Part shown: one piece after another, positions 17,890 through 27,475 of the stretch | Position numbering within the stretch: position 1 is the stretch's first letter | Layout of the letters: the number at the start of each line of letters is the position of its first letter | Assembly (NCBI GenBank): GCA_902524545.1 | Contig: CABZDW010000009.1 | Location: 1 to 50,334 of the forward strand | From: an uncultured Pelagibacteraceae bacterium | GTDB lineage: Bacteria; Pseudomonadota; Alphaproteobacteria; Pelagibacterales; Pelagibacteraceae | Direction of reading: 5' to 3' | Length of the DNA stretch: 50,334 bases | Notes under the pieces: generated by a model | Seen by the model: only the letters and a program-made list of their open reading frames with translations | Told to the model about the DNA's origin: nothing | Databases searched by the model: none | Translations under genes and position numbers: made by a program

Positions 17890-20268
17890 TTATTGAATAC
17901 TAGCTTGCGATTTATCATCTTTTTTAGACAAATCAACCTCAACCCACTCAGTCTTTTTTAATTCTTTAGTTAAAGCAATTTTTAGAACTTCATCAGCAAA
18001 CTCGACTGGAGTAATTTTAATAGCGTCTATGATCTTTTTTGGTATATCAACAAGATCTTTTTCATTTTCCTTCGGTATTAATACTTCTTTTATACCAGCT
18101 CTATGTGCCGCTAATAATTTTTCCTTTAAACCACCAATTTGTAATACCTGGCCAGTTAAAGTAACTTCACCAGTCATTGCAACATCTTTTCTCACAGGAA
18201 TATTGGTAATTGATGAAACTATTGAAGTCACCATACCTATCCCAGCCGAGGGGCCATCTTTCGGTGTTGCCCCTTCAGGAACATGAATATGAAAATCTTT
18301 TTTTTCAAATAATGGAGGAATAATCCCATACTCCAAACATTTTGATCTTACAAAAGATTTTGCTGCCTTAACTGATTCCTGCATAACATCACCAAGTTTA
18401 CCAGTGATTTGCATTCGACCTTTACCAGGCATTGTGACTGTCTCTATTTTTAAAATCTCTCCACCATATTCTGTCCAAGCTAGTCCTGTAACTACACCTA
18501 CTCTACTTTCAGATTCTAATTCACTAGATTTGAATTTAGGTACACCTAAAAAATCTGGTAAATTTTTTGTATCGATATCTATTTCTTTTTTTTCTCCTGA
18601 GACAACTCTTTTGACTACTTTTCTCGCAATCTTAGAAATTTCCCTTTCAAGATTTCTTACGCCAGACTCCCTAGTGTAACTTCTTATTACTTCTTTAATA
18701 ATATCATCACTTAAATTCATCTCTTTTTCTTTTACACCGTTATCTTTGATCTGTTTTGGAAGAAGATACTTGTTAGCAATGTTGATTTTTTCATCCTCTG
18801 TATAACCTGCTAACCTTATTACCTCCATTCTATCTAGCAATGGGGGCAGAATATTTAGTGTATTAGCTGTTGTCACAAACATTACATCAGATAAATCATA
18901 ATCAACTTCAAGATAGTGATCATTAAATGTAGTGTTTTGTTCCGGATCCAAAGCTTCTAATAAAGCTGATGAAGGATCACCTCTATAGTCGTTGCCAACT
19001 TTATCAATTTCATCTAACAAAATAAGTGGATTTTTTGTTCCTGCTTTTTTCATCATTTGAATAATTTTACCTGGTAGTGAACCAATGTAAGTTCTTCTGT
19101 GACCTCTTATTTCTGCTTCATCTCTCATGCCGCCGACTGACATTCTCACAAATTCTCTGTTCGTTGCTTTGGCAATTGATTTACCTAAAGATGTTTTTCC
19201 TACACCTGGAGGACCAACTAAACAAAGAATTGGACCTTTTATTTTTTCCATTCTTTTTTGGACTGCCAAAAACTCTATAATTCTTTCTTTAACTTTTTCT
19301 AAACCAAAATGATCCTTGTCAAGAACTTCTAGGGCTTTTTTTAAATCTATTGCTACATCACTTTTTTTATGCCATGGAAGATCTATCATCCAGTCTAAAT
19401 AATTTCTAACAACAGTTGCTTCAGCTGACATTGGACTCATATTTTTTAATTTCTTTAACTCCTGAAGACACTTCTTTTCAATATCTTTTGGCATTTTGGA
19501 TTTAAGAATTGCTTTGTTTAAACTGGTATTCTCGTCTTTGCCGTCCTCTATCTCGCCTAACTCTTTTTGGATAGCCTTTAACTGTTCATTTAAGTAATAC
19601 TCTCTTTGAGTTTTTTCCATTTGAGTTTTAACTCTGCCTCTTATTCTTTTTTCAACTCCAATAATACTTGCTTCATTTTCCATTATTTTTATAATTGCAT
19701 TCAATCTTTTCTTTACATCAATAGTTTCAAAAATTTGTTGTTTCTCTGAAATTGTCGCTGTGATGTGAGAAGCAATATTATCTGCTATCTGAGAAGGATC
19801 CTTTAATTTTTTGATTGTATTAATAGTTTCGCTAGATACCTTTTTATTTATAGACGTCAACTTTTCCATTCGTCTAATGGCTGTTACAGCTAATGGATAT
19901 AAATCCTCTTCACCTTCAATTACATCGTTATAAGCTGTAAAATCACAAGAAATAAATTTTTCGTTATCTTTAAAATCAATTATTTTTACCCTTCTAAAAC
20001 CTTCCACTAAAACTTTTACAGTTCCATCTGGAAGTTTCAATAATTGTAAAATAGTTCCCTCACATCCATACGTAAATATATCTGTTTTTTTAGGATCATC
20101 GATTTCTGAGTTTTTTTGAGTTACTAAGATTATTTTTTTTTCTTTTTTCATCACTTCGTTTAAAGCAGAAATCGATTTATCTCTGCCAACAAACAGAGGA
20201 ATTACCATGCTTGGAAAAACAACGATATCTCTTAATGGCAATAACGGTAGGGAAGTTTTTATGTCCAT
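17890..20268 (-). CDS. lon: Lon ATP-dependent protease
   Basis: Cytoplasmic AAA+ serine protease that degrades misfolded and regulatory proteins. The 792-aa product is normal length. An N-terminal substrate-recognition domain (starting [22 protein letters not shown]) runs to about 200. It is followed by a coiled linker, Walker A GPPGVGKT (about 351-358) and Walker B ILLDEID. The protease domain has the catalytic Ser in PKDGPSAG (about 673) and Lys in [14 protein letters not shown] (about 716). It follows clpX by about 60 bp on the same strand, giving the order tig-clpP-clpX-lon common in Proteobacteria. The C-terminal tail is lysine- and aspartate-rich and likely disordered. Confidence 0.97.
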   Translation of the reverse strand: MDIKTSLPLLPLRDIVVFPSMVIPLFVGRDKSISALNEVMKKEKKIILVTQKNSEIDDPKKTDIFTYGCEGTILQLLKLPDGTVKVLVEGFRRVKIIDFKDNEKFISCDFTAYNDVIEGEEDLYPLAVTAIRRMEKLTSINKKVSSETINTIKKLKDPSQIADNIASHITATISEKQQIFETIDVKKRLNAIIKIMENEASIIGVEKRIRGRVKTQMEKTQREYYLNEQLKAIQKELGEIEDGKDENTSLNKAILKSKMPKDIEKKCLQELKKLKNMSPMSAEATVVRNYLDWMIDLPWHKKSDVAIDLKKALEVLDKDHFGLEKVKERIIEFLAVQKRMEKIKGPILCLVGPPGVGKTSLGKSIAKATNREFVRMSVGGMRDEAEIRGHRRTYIGSLPGKIIQMMKKAGTKNPLILLDEIDKVGNDYRGDPSSALLEALDPEQNTTFNDHYLEVDYDLSDVMFVTTANTLNILPPLLDRMEVIRLAGYTEDEKINIANKYLLPKQIKDNGVKEKEMNLSDDIIKEVIRSYTRESGVRNLEREISKIARKVVKRVVSGEKKEIDIDTKNLPDFLGVPKFKSSELESESRVGVVTGLAWTEYGGEILKIETVTMPGKGRMQITGKLGDVMQESVKAAKSFVRSKCLEYGIIPPLFEKKDFHIHVPEGATPKDGPSAGIGMVTSIVSSITNIPVRKDVAMTGEVTLTGQVLQIGGLKEKLLAAHRAGIKEVLIPKENEKDLVDIPKKIIDAIKITPVEFADEVLKIALTKELKKTEWVEVDLSKKDDKSQASIQ

Positions 20269-20328
20269 AATTCCAATATGGATATTAAATTTTTTTTTGC
20301 AATACCTTTTTACTAGTTATTAGGGTTA

Positions 20329-21597
20329 TTAAGCCGCTGTTGTCTTGGTTGTTTTAGATTTACTATCTTTTTTAGAGTGGACAATAATGGGCTGCGATAG
20401 ACCTTTAGCTGCAGATGAATCTACTATTACTTCCTCAATATTTTCTTGACTCGGTAAATCATACATTGTTTTAAGGAGTATATTTTCTAAAATGGATCTT
20501 AAACCTCTAGCTCCTGTCTTTTTGCTGATTGCCTTAATTGCAATTTCTTTTAATGCAGATTCTTTAAATATTAACTTTGCACCGTCCAACTTAAATAATT
20601 CTTGATATTGTTTTGTTAAAGAATTTTTTGGTTCTTGTAAAATCTTGATTAAAGATTTTTCATCTAAATCCTCAAGAGTCGCGATCATAGGTAGCCTTCC
20701 TATAAACTCAGGTATTAATCCATATTTAAGTAAATCCTCTGGCTCTAAATTTTTCATCCATTCACCAGTTTTTTTGTCTTGTATATTTTTTACATCTGCG
20801 CCAAATCCAATTGATGTTCCCTTATCTCTTTGAGAAATAATCTTATCTAATCCTGCAAAAGCTCCCCCACAAATAAATAAAATATTTGTTGTATCTACTT
20901 GTAAGAATTCTTGTTGAGGATGTTTTCTGCCACCTTGAGGAGGTACGCTTGCAATAGTCCCCTCCATTATTTTCAACAAAGCTTGTTGAACACCTTCACC
21001 CGAAACATCTCTTGTAATTGATGGATTTTCAGATTTCCTACTTATTTTATCAACCTCATCAATGTATACAATTCCTCTTTGAGCTTTTTCGACATTATAG
21101 TCTGCTGCTTGTAGCAATTTTAAAATAATATTTTCTACATCCTCTCCTACATAACCTGCTTCAGTTAAAGTTGTTGCATCAGCCATTGTAAATGGAACAT
21201 CTAAAATTCTTGCCAGCGTTTGTGCTAATAATGTTTTTCCACATCCAGTTGGACCAACTAAAAGAATGTTGGACTTTGCGAGCTCTACATTTTTACTTGT
21301 TTTATTTTCATAATTTAGTCTTTTGTAATGATTGTGAACAGCTACTGACAAAACTTTTTTTGCGTGAGATTGTCCGATTACATAATCATCTAGTACTGTA
21401 CAAATTTCTTTTGGTGATGGTAAACCATCTTGGTGTTTTACAAATGTATCTTTGCTTTCTTCTTTTATGATATCCATACAAAGTTCTACACACTCGTCAC
21501 AGATGAAAACTGTTGGACCAGCAATTAATTTTCGAACTTCATGTTGGCTTTTGCCACAGAAAGAGCAGTAAAGAATATTTTTATTGTTTGTGTTCAT
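20329..21597 (-). CDS. clpX: ATP-dependent Clp protease ATP-binding subunit ClpX
   Basis: AAA+ unfoldase that recognises tagged substrates and threads them into ClpP. The 422-aa product starts with the zinc-binding domain (C11, C14, C33, C36). The AAA+ core has Walker A GPTGCGKT (115-122), Walker [11 protein letters not shown], the pore and RKH-type loops, and the ClpP-docking region around [10 protein letters not shown]. The C terminus ends in a lysine-, serine- and threonine-rich tail. It lies between clpP (87 bp upstream) and lon, all on the minus strand. All key motifs are intact. Confidence 0.98.
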   Translation of the reverse strand: MNTNNKNILYCSFCGKSQHEVRKLIAGPTVFICDECVELCMDIIKEESKDTFVKHQDGLPSPKEICTVLDDYVIGQSHAKKVLSVAVHNHYKRLNYENKTSKNVELAKSNILLVGPTGCGKTLLAQTLARILDVPFTMADATTLTEAGYVGEDVENIILKLLQAADYNVEKAQRGIVYIDEVDKISRKSENPSITRDVSGEGVQQALLKIMEGTIASVPPQGGRKHPQQEFLQVDTTNILFICGGAFAGLDKIISQRDKGTSIGFGADVKNIQDKKTGEWMKNLEPEDLLKYGLIPEFIGRLPMIATLEDLDEKSLIKILQEPKNSLTKQYQELFKLDGAKLIFKESALKEIAIKAISKKTGARGLRSILENILLKTMYDLPSQENIEEVIVDSSAAKGLSQPIIVHSKKDSKSKTTKTTAA

Positions 21598-21684
21598 AAA
21601 ATTTAAAACGAATCGATTTAATTATCTTATTATACATAACTCCTATTAATCAAGTTTTGGGTTTTGTAACCTATATGTAGTGTC

Positions 21685-22296
21685 CTACGATCTTTTTTCT
21701 ACTACTGAGTCTATTAGTCCGAAAGATTTGGCTGAGTCTGCAGTCATAAAATTATCTCTTTCTAAAGCGGTTTTAATTTCATCTACAGATTTGCCAGTAT
21801 GAATAGAATAAATTTCATTCAATCTTTTTTTTAAAGATAAAACTTCATTTGCATGAATTTCAATATCAGTGGCCTGTCCTTGAAAGCCTGCTGAAGGTTG
21901 GTGAACCATAATTCTCGAATTTGGAAGTGAAAATCTTTTTCCTTTTGTTCCTGCAGATAATAAAAAAGATCCCATCGAGGCTGCTTGTCCAATACATAAA
22001 GTTGAAATATCAGGTTTTACATATTGCATGGTATCGTAAATACCCAGTCCTGCAGTAACCAGTCCACCTGGACTATTAATATACAAAAAAATTTCTTTTT
22101 TAGGATCTTCTGCCTCTAAAAATAATAACTGAGCAGTAACAAGTGTAGCAACATTATCATTAATTTGACCCGTCAAAAAAATAATTCTTTCTTTTAATAA
22201 CCGCGAATAAATATCATAAGCCCTCTCACCTTTATTTGATTGCTCAACAACCATTGGGATTAAGCTACTCATATGTTCTGACAGTTTATTATTCAT
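21685..22296 (-). CDS. clpP: ATP-dependent Clp protease proteolytic subunit ClpP
   Basis: Serine peptidase that assembles as a tetradecameric chamber with ClpX. The 203-aa product has the catalytic triad Ser107 ([11 protein letters not shown]), His132 (VHQPSAG) and Asp181 (ERDNFMTAD), plus the handle-region [21 protein letters not shown]. The N terminus is short, as expected for a form whose propeptide is only a few residues. It lies 33 bp downstream of tig and 87 bp upstream of clpX, so co-expression of folding and degradation functions is likely. Confidence 0.98.
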   Translation of the reverse strand: MNNKLSEHMSSLIPMVVEQSNKGERAYDIYSRLLKERIIFLTGQINDNVATLVTAQLLFLEAEDPKKEIFLYINSPGGLVTAGLGIYDTMQYVKPDISTLCIGQAASMGSFLLSAGTKGKRFSLPNSRIMVHQPSAGFQGQATDIEIHANEVLSLKKRLNEIYSIHTGKSVDEIKTALERDNFMTADSAKSFGLIDSVVEKRS

Positions 22297-22329
22297 AAAG
22301 TTGATTCGTAATACTTATACAACTTGAGA

Positions 22330-23754
22330 TTACTTTTTGCTAACTTTTTTTGTTTTTTTAGGAAGAGACTTCGTTTTTGGAGTGGTTTTTTTTACTTCTT
22401 TTTTTTTAGTTTCTACTTTTTTCTTAGAATATTTTTCGACCTCACTTTCCAGATTTAGATCTTGATTCTGAGATTGTTTTAATATTTTTTCAGCCTCATC
22501 TTTTGAAACTTCCTTTTTGTTTGGTTTTGCCTTTTGTTTAACAAGACTTAGAATTTTTTCTTCGTATACCGTGCCTCTCAAGCTCGCAAGCGCTGATTGA
22601 TTTTTTTGATAAAAATCCATTACCATTTTTTCTTGACCAGGCATCATTCTTATTTGTTTTTGGACTTCAGCCTGTAATTCTTGCTCTGTTACTTTAATTT
22701 GATTCTTTTCACCAAATTCGTTTAATATTAATCCAACTTTAATTCTTTTTTTGGCTATTTCCTCAAAGTTTTTTTTACTATTTTTTGTGTCATCATCTGA
22801 CATTCCTTGCGAGAGAGCTTTAACTTCTTCATCAACCAAATTTTGTGGAATTTCATCAACTTTGAATTTTTCTAATTCTTTAAGAATTTGGTTTTTTGAT
22901 AATCTATCTAAGGAATTCTTATATTCATCATTAATTTGTTTTGATATTAAAGATTTTAAATCTTTTAAATCTTTTGCTCCCAAGTTTTTGGCAAATTGGT
23001 CATCGATTTTTACTTCCTCTGAAATTTTTACTGACAATATTTTACAGTTAAATTTAGCTTTTTTATTTACTAACTCTTTTTCGGGAAAATTTTCAGGAAG
23101 AATAGCTTCAACAATTATTTGATCATCTTTTTTTACACCTACTAATTGTTTGTCAAAACCTTTCAAGAATAAATCTTTTCCTAATGTTAATTGAGTATTT
23201 TTTCCTTCCCCTCCTTTGAATGATTTTTTATCAACTGTAGCTGTATAATCAAAGGATACTAAGTCACCTTCTTTTGCTTTTGCTTCAGGTGAAGTATCTT
23301 TGAAGCTTGGTGTATTTTTGGCAATCTCTTTTATTCTTTTTTCAGTTTCGCTCTCGTCGATTTTTACAGCGTATTCATCAAACTTTATATTTTCTATAGA
23401 TTTCAATTCAACTTTAGGAAACTCAGTAACAGATATGACGTATTCCAAATCTTTATCCTCACCGTAAGTTTTGAGATCCAACTTTGGTTGTCCCGCTGGT
23501 TTTATTTTGTTTTCTTCTAAAGCTTTTGTGGTTGAGTCTTTTAAAACTTTGTCTAAAACTTCACTAAAGACTGCTTTGCCAAATTGTCTTTTTAAAACCT
23601 CAACAGGAACTTTTCCTGGTCTAAAACCTTTTAGATTTACAGTGCCTTTAATTTCCTCATATTTCTCATCCATATAAGAGTTCATAGTCTTTTTATCGAT
23701 GAAAACCTTTATATCTTTATTAAGACCCTTTTTATTTTCTACAGTAACTTTCAT
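22330..23754 (-). CDS. tig: Trigger factor
   Basis: Ribosome-bound chaperone and peptidyl-prolyl isomerase that meets nascent chains at the exit tunnel. Its 474 aa have the N-terminal ribosome-binding domain with the signature GFRPGKVPVEVLKRQFG (about 44-60), the FKBP-type domain (GDLVSFDYTATVDKKSFKGGEG, about 165-245), and the long helical C domain. About 40 extra lysine-rich residues follow at the C terminus (from about 430), rich in KK and TK repeats, longer than the usual 430-450 aa form. It starts only 10 bp from the 3' end of tRNA-Leu, leaving no room for a normal independent leader or a visible Shine-Dalgarno site. Confidence 0.96.
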   Translation of the reverse strand: MKVTVENKKGLNKDIKVFIDKKTMNSYMDEKYEEIKGTVNLKGFRPGKVPVEVLKRQFGKAVFSEVLDKVLKDSTTKALEENKIKPAGQPKLDLKTYGEDKDLEYVISVTEFPKVELKSIENIKFDEYAVKIDESETEKRIKEIAKNTPSFKDTSPEAKAKEGDLVSFDYTATVDKKSFKGGEGKNTQLTLGKDLFLKGFDKQLVGVKKDDQIIVEAILPENFPEKELVNKKAKFNCKILSVKISEEVKIDDQFAKNLGAKDLKDLKSLISKQINDEYKNSLDRLSKNQILKELEKFKVDEIPQNLVDEEVKALSQGMSDDDTKNSKKNFEEIAKKRIKVGLILNEFGEKNQIKVTEQELQAEVQKQIRMMPGQEKMVMDFYQKNQSALASLRGTVYEEKILSLVKQKAKPNKKEVSKDEAEKILKQSQNQDLNLESEVEKYSKKKVETKKKEVKKTTPKTKSLPKKTKKVSKK

Positions 23755-23764
23755 AATATATTTA

Positions 23765-23849
23765 TGGTAGGGCGAAAAGGACTCGAACCTTCACAGATTG
23801 CTCTATCGGTTCCTAAGACCGACGCGTCTACCAATTCCGCCATCGCCCC
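23765..23849 (-). tRNA. tRNA-Leu (TAG)
   Basis: The minus strand gives an 85-nt class II tRNA with a long variable arm. The acceptor GGGGCGA pairs with UCGCCCU, the D-arm region is UGGCGGAAUUGGUAGACGC (typical of Leu), the anticodon loop is CUUAGGA with anticodon UAG, and the T-loop is GGUUCGAGUCC. The discriminator is A and CCA is encoded. It is 10 bp upstream of tig on the same strand. Confidence 0.96.
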
Positions 23850-23938
23850 ACAAGTTCAAGTGGTTTTATATATGATTGAAACTATTTGTCCAACGACTAT
23901 TATTGTAAATTATATTATTTTTACTCTATAATATTATT

Positions 23939-24190
23939 ATGATTGTTTCTCCATGTATAAGTATTTGTAAAACTGATCCAAAAACTGGCTATTGCTACGG
24001 GTGTGGAAGAAACAATGAAGAAAAAAAAATCTGGAAAATTGAGTTAACAACTGACGAATGGAAAAAAGAAAATCTTGAAATTATTCAAAAAAGATTAACT
24101 GGTTGGCAATTAGAAAGTTTTAAAGAGTCCTATACTTATAAAATTGAAAATGGTATCTCTCTTTTTAAAAAAAAGTTATTAGATGAGTAA
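23939..24190 (+). CDS. DUF1289 family protein
   Basis: Small cytoplasmic protein (83 aa) with the cysteine arrangement that defines DUF1289: CISICKTDPKTGYCYGCGR at residues 6-24, i.e. four closely spaced cysteines likely to bind zinc or an Fe-S cluster. The WQLESFKES-like C-terminal half is polar and helical. Family function is unknown. The gene follows the tRNA-Leu/tig unit divergently and overlaps the next small membrane ORF by 8 bp, so three small genes (23939-24765) look like one operon. Confidence 0.85.
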   Translation: MIVSPCISICKTDPKTGYCYGCGRNNEEKKIWKIELTTDEWKKENLEIIQKRLTGWQLESFKESYTYKIENGISLFKKKLLDE

Positions 24191-24356
24191 AACTACAATC
24201 GTAATTATTGTATATGTTCTGGGTCTTATTTTTGGGGCTCTTTTTCTAGATTTGTGGAGTGCTGACACCAATATTATCAAAGGACTAGTGGGACTTGGTT
24301 GGACAGCTTTACTTTTAATTGGTTTATTTTTAGCTGAAAAAAATGAAAGAAATTAA
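24183..24356 (+). CDS. Small hypothetical membrane protein (57 aa)
   Basis: A 57-codon ORF starting at ATG 24183 inside the end of the DUF1289 gene and ending 14 bp inside the next ORF. The product starts MSKTTIVIIVYVLGLIFGAL, giving one hydrophobic segment (about 5-22). A second follows (about 36-51), then a short charged tail ending in EKNERN, so a two-helix inner-membrane hairpin is predicted. The tight overlaps on both sides and the membrane-like composition support translation. I do not recognise the family and no function can be assigned. Confidence 0.6.
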   Translation: MSKTTIVIIVYVLGLIFGALFLDLWSADTNIIKGLVGLGWTALLLIGLFLAEKNERN

Positions 24357-24765
24357 ATTTTTAATTTCTCTAATATTAATAATTTTACCTTTCCAACAAC
24401 TTAAATCAGAAATAATAGTTATGAGTAAATGTGATGATAAACAAGACGAATTTTTAAAAAATGAGTACATCTTAAATCTAAACGAATTAATCATGACTAG
24501 AAATTATGTTTATAAGGAAAAAACATATCAAAAATATCGGCTAACTGATTTAAGCATTAAAAAATCTAATTCATATGTGCGAAATATTTATGAAGAAAAC
24601 GGTAAAATACTTACACATAAACATGGATATCCTCAATTTTACACTCAAATTCTTTTTGAAAAAGACAAACAAGAAATTTTCATGAAAACCGTTCTAAATG
24701 ATGAAGAAGGAATATCAAAAATTTCTACTTGTAGAAAAATTGAAAAATTTAAAAAAGAAAGTTAA
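24343..24765 (+). CDS. Hypothetical secreted protein (140 aa)
   Basis: A 140-aa product with an N-terminal signal peptide (about 1-22: short basic start, then a run of Leu and Ile, probable cleavage after LKS). The rest is polar, with two cysteines (C30 and C131) that could form a disulfide in the periplasm. Residues 60-115 have an alternating polar/hydrophobic pattern that suggests beta strands. No recognised motif is seen. It overlaps the preceding small membrane ORF by 14 bp and converges with a small basic ORF on the minus strand (4-bp overlap). Confidence 0.65.
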   Translation: MKEIKFLISLILIILPFQQLKSEIIVMSKCDDKQDEFLKNEYILNLNELIMTRNYVYKEKTYQKYRLTDLSIKKSNSYVRNIYEENGKILTHKHGYPQFYTQILFEKDKQEIFMKTVLNDEEGISKISTCRKIEKFKKES

Positions 24766-24887
24766 CTTTTTTTATTCTTTTTAGAAAAATTTTTTTTTCT
24801 ATTTCCAACTCTATTATTAGTAATGTTGCTTCTATGTTTGGCGTAAGCTTGCTTTTGGGCTTGTTTCATTGCTCGCTTTGATGACAT
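24762..24887 (-). CDS. Small basic hypothetical protein (41 aa)
   Basis: An ATG-started ORF of 41 codons filling the gap between the convergent secreted protein gene and the histidine phosphatase gene upstream on the same strand. The product is strongly basic (MSSKRAMKQAQKQAYAKHRS then NRVGNRKKNFSKKNKKS), with no hydrophobic segment, so a nucleic-acid-binding or ribosome-associated role is conceivable. The upstream ribosome site is weak. A long run of Lys/Asn codons can arise by chance in AT-rich DNA, so coding status is uncertain. Confidence 0.45.
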   Translation of the reverse strand: MSSKRAMKQAQKQAYAKHRSNITNNRVGNRKKNFSKKNKKS

Positions 24888-24891
24888 AATC

Positions 24892-25449
24892 TTAAAAATT
24901 AATTTCTACGTTACCTATTTTATTAAAATTTTTATCTGAAATCACTATTTCACCCGATGAGCTAGCATAATTTAAAGCTTCAGATATTACTACATAATGT
25001 GTCACAAAAATTAAATTTCCGTTACCTTCAAATTTTTTGACATATTTTTTTAAATCTAACATTTGTTTATTTCTATTTTTAGCAAACTTTGAACTAAAAA
25101 AGGAATTTAAGAAGTTTTTTGTTTCAAAATTTGCAAAAGCTAATTCAGCAGTCTCTTTGCAACGACACCATTCACTTGAAAAAACTTTTAAAATTGGAAT
25201 ATCATTTTCTTTAAAAAAATTTCCAATTTTTTTGGCTTGGTCTCTTCCTTCCTTGCTCAAATTTCTTTGGGTATCACAGTTATTAATATCGAAATTTTCA
25301 GGATCTCCACCACCTGGTGCATAAGCGTGTCTAATAAATATAAGTTTGCCACCTTTTTTTAGTTCTAAAGATAATTCTTGATTTAAATCTGCTTTAATCG
25401 TTGAAGGGAAAGTTATAAAAATAATATAAAAAAAAATTATAAGTTTCAT
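24892..25449 (-). CDS. Histidine phosphatase family protein, exported
   Basis: Phosphoglycerate-mutase-like phosphatase of 185 aa with a predicted signal peptide (1-20), so it probably acts in the periplasm. The catalytic histidine is in LIFIRHAYAPGGGDP (about residue 41). It is followed by NLSKEGRDQAKKIGNFF, an SSEWCRCKETAELAF block with the second arginine, and the second His in LIFVTHYVV (about 151). The substrate is unknown. Its start codon lies only 2 bp from the divergent start of the DNA glycosylase gene, so at least one of the two genes must have little or no 5' leader or a promoter inside its neighbour. Confidence 0.83.
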   Translation of the reverse strand: MKLIIFFYIIFITFPSTIKADLNQELSLELKKGGKLIFIRHAYAPGGGDPENFDINNCDTQRNLSKEGRDQAKKIGNFFKENDIPILKVFSSEWCRCKETAELAFANFETKNFLNSFFSSKFAKNRNKQMLDLKKYVKKFEGNGNLIFVTHYVVISEALNYASSSGEIVISDKNFNKIGNVEINF

Positions 25450-25451
25450 TA

Positions 25452-26132
25452 ATGAATATTAAATTAAAAAAAATAAATAATACAATTATTAAATGTAAAA
25501 AATGTCCAAGACTTATTAGTTTTATCAAAAAAATTTCAATACAAAAAAGAAAACAAAATCAGAAAGAAAAGTACTGGGGTAAACCAGTCCCGGGCTTTGG
25601 GGATAATAAAGCAAAATTGATGATTCTAGGTCTTGCTCCTGCTGCTCATGGTGGAACAAGAACTGGTAGAGCGTTCACAGGAGATAAATCGGGGAATTTT
25701 TTATTTAAAAGTTTATTTTTGACAGGAATTTCAAATCAAGATTTTTCAGAAAAAGCAAATGATAATTTAAAATTAAATAACACTTATATAACTAATATTC
25801 TTAAATGTGTTCCTCCAGGGGATAAACCAGAAAATAAAGAATTAAATCGCTGTTCAAATTATTTTGAAAATGAAATTGAAAATTTAAAAAATCTTAAAGT
25901 GATCATAAGTCTAGGAAAAGTTGCATTTGATAATTGTTTAAAAATTTATAAAAAAAAGTTTATACTTCAAAGAAAATTTGAATTTAAACACGGAAACAAA
26001 TATTTATTGCCAGATAATAAAATTTTGATTGCTTGTTATCACCCAAGTCCAAGAAATGTAAATACAAAATTAGTAACGACCACTATGATTAACCAACTAC
26101 TTATTAAAGCAAGGAAAATCGCTAAATTTTAA
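25452..26132 (+). CDS. Uracil-DNA glycosylase, family 5 (UDGb)-like, Fe-S
   Basis: Base-excision-repair glycosylase (226 aa) of the uracil-DNA glycosylase superfamily. Motif A reads GLAPAAHGGTRTGRAFTGD (60-78), which resembles UDGb (family 5) rather than family 4. The C-terminal motif is CYHPSPRNVNT. Four cysteines, C15 and C18 (KCKKCPR) plus C119 and C134, are placed as in Fe-S-containing members. The DNA-facing early part is lysine-rich. The enzyme probably removes uracil or deaminated purines from DNA. It converges with ybgC with an 11-bp overlap. Confidence 0.85.
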   Translation: MNIKLKKINNTIIKCKKCPRLISFIKKISIQKRKQNQKEKYWGKPVPGFGDNKAKLMILGLAPAAHGGTRTGRAFTGDKSGNFLFKSLFLTGISNQDFSEKANDNLKLNNTYITNILKCVPPGDKPENKELNRCSNYFENEIENLKNLKVIISLGKVAFDNCLKIYKKKFILQRKFEFKHGNKYLLPDNKILIACYHPSPRNVNTKLVTTTMINQLLIKARKIAKF

Positions 26133-26544
26133 TAGTATCACAAAAATAGGGTTTAAATTTTAAGTAAATTTCGTTAGGTATTTTTACTGGTTTACCTAAA
26201 TGATTAACAAAAACTAAATGAATTTGTGCCTCAACTATATTGTCATCACCTTTGGTGATTATTTGATTCATAAAAAAAGATGTTTTGGTGATAGATTTAA
26301 CAAAAGATCTTATAGTTAGTTCATCTTCAAGACTTGCAGGTTTTTTATATTCAATGTTACAGGCTTTTACTATGATTATTGAACCAAAATCCTTTTTCAC
26401 TTTTTGGTTACTGTACCCAATTGAATGGAGAGCTTCTGTTCTAGCTCTTTCTAAAAACTTTAAATAATTAGCATAATATACGACTCCACCAGCATCAGTA
26501 TCTTCATAATAAACTTTTAAAGTATGAAAAAAATTTTCATGCAT
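26122..26544 (-). CDS. ybgC: YbgC-type acyl-CoA thioesterase
   Basis: Hot-dog-fold thioesterase of 140 aa that hydrolyses acyl-CoA or acyl-ACP. The family motif YEDTDAGGVVYYANYLKFLERARTE (about 13-37) contains the catalytic Asp17 and the conserved Tyr/Asn. YbgC usually sits with tolQRAB-pal, but here none of those genes is nearby, so a Tol-Pal link is not supported by context. The last 11 bp overlap the convergent glycosylase gene. Related 4-hydroxybenzoyl-CoA thioesterases share the motif, so the symbol is family-level. Confidence 0.85.
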   Translation of the reverse strand: MHENFFHTLKVYYEDTDAGGVVYYANYLKFLERARTEALHSIGYSNQKVKKDFGSIIIVKACNIEYKKPASLEDELTIRSFVKSITKTSFFMNQIITKGDDNIVEAQIHLVFVNHLGKPVKIPNEIYLKFKPYFCDTIKI

Positions 26545-26601
26545 AATATAATTATATCAAAAAAGTAAACTATTTAATAGAAACTAAGGTATAAGTATTC
26601 A

Positions 26602-26742
26602 ATGAATATATTTGTAATTTGGTTAGTGATGGTTACCGCTTGGAACTTTGGCTATCCACAAGCAAGTCCTTTAGAAGATGTTATCGTAGCTGTTATTCTA
26701 TCTTTATTTAATATTTATCTAAAAAAATATCTTAAATTCTAA
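26602..26742 (+). CDS. Small hypothetical membrane protein (46 aa)
   Basis: A 46-codon ORF between ybgC and the DUF3047 gene. It starts MNIFVIWLVMVTAWNFGYPQ and ends in a second hydrophobic part (DVIVAVILSLFNIYL) with a basic KKYLKF tail. Two membrane-spanning segments with a short PQASPLED loop are predicted. The frame ends one base before the convergent DUF3047 stop, leaving no spacer. Non-random composition (Trp, Pro and a balanced topology) supports coding. I do not recognise the family. Confidence 0.6.
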   Translation: MNIFVIWLVMVTAWNFGYPQASPLEDVIVAVILSLFNIYLKKYLKF

Positions 26743-27393
26743 TTATTTAGATGAAAAATATATATTTTGAAAATAAGCTATAGATTTCATCTTTGAATTA
26801 TCGGTATCAGACATAAGTGCAATTCCATCAAGCTCATTAACATCCAGATCGTGTAACCTTTTAAAGTCCTCCTTAACATTGGCTTTAACTGTTACCCATT
26901 CATTTAAATTATCTTTTGTGCTAGTTAAAACATTATCTATCGATTTTTTTGTATATGGGCTTGGAAAATTTGCCCCAACTTCATTATTACTTGAGAAAAC
27001 ATAATTGATAGCTCTATTTGATAGTGGTGTAGCTCCGGTTTTTTTAATCACAAAAACTCTCGCAGCAAAATCATGCCCTTTTTTTGTATTTTCCCTAATT
27101 CCTGACAGATCTTTCTCAATTTTCCAAGTAATATTTATAAATGGGGTCTTATTTAAGTTTATCTTGATCTCTTTTCCAAGGCCAGAGGCGGCATTATCAG
27201 CAACCGATTTCAAATAATTTCCATTATCATTTGTTCCAACGGTATAAAGTGTTTTATTGTCAGCCCCTCTTACCTTTCTCACTTGAAGTTCTGCGAGCTC
27301 TTTTTTAGTAAAATTAAAGACTTGTAATTTATCTGCTGAAGACGAGTTAATAGATAATATTGTGATGATTAAAATATTTAATAAAATTTTCAT
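26743..27393 (-). CDS. DUF3047 family protein, secreted
   Basis: Predicted periplasmic protein of unknown role. I chose the start at 27393 (second Met of the frame, which is open to 27420) because the protein then begins MKILLNILIITILSINSSSA, a proper signal peptide, and GAAGGA lies about 12 bases upstream on the coding strand. The mature part has the DUF3047 layout: ITWKIEKDLSG, then a RVFVIKKTGATP segment, a NYVFSSNN segment, and near the end LDGIALMSDTDNSKMKSIAYFQNIYFS. Family members have a lectin-like beta-sandwich appearance, but function is unknown. Confidence 0.75.
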   Translation of the reverse strand: MKILLNILIITILSINSSSADKLQVFNFTKKELAELQVRKVRGADNKTLYTVGTNDNGNYLKSVADNAASGLGKEIKINLNKTPFINITWKIEKDLSGIRENTKKGHDFAARVFVIKKTGATPLSNRAINYVFSSNNEVGANFPSPYTKKSIDNVLTSTKDNLNEWVTVKANVKEDFKRLHDLDVNELDGIALMSDTDNSKMKSIAYFQNIYFSSK

Positions 27394-27475
27394 AAAAGTT
27401 AAAAAAAATCCTTCATACATTATTTAGACAAAATTTAAACATTCAAAATTCAACATTCAGTTCTATATAATTGAT

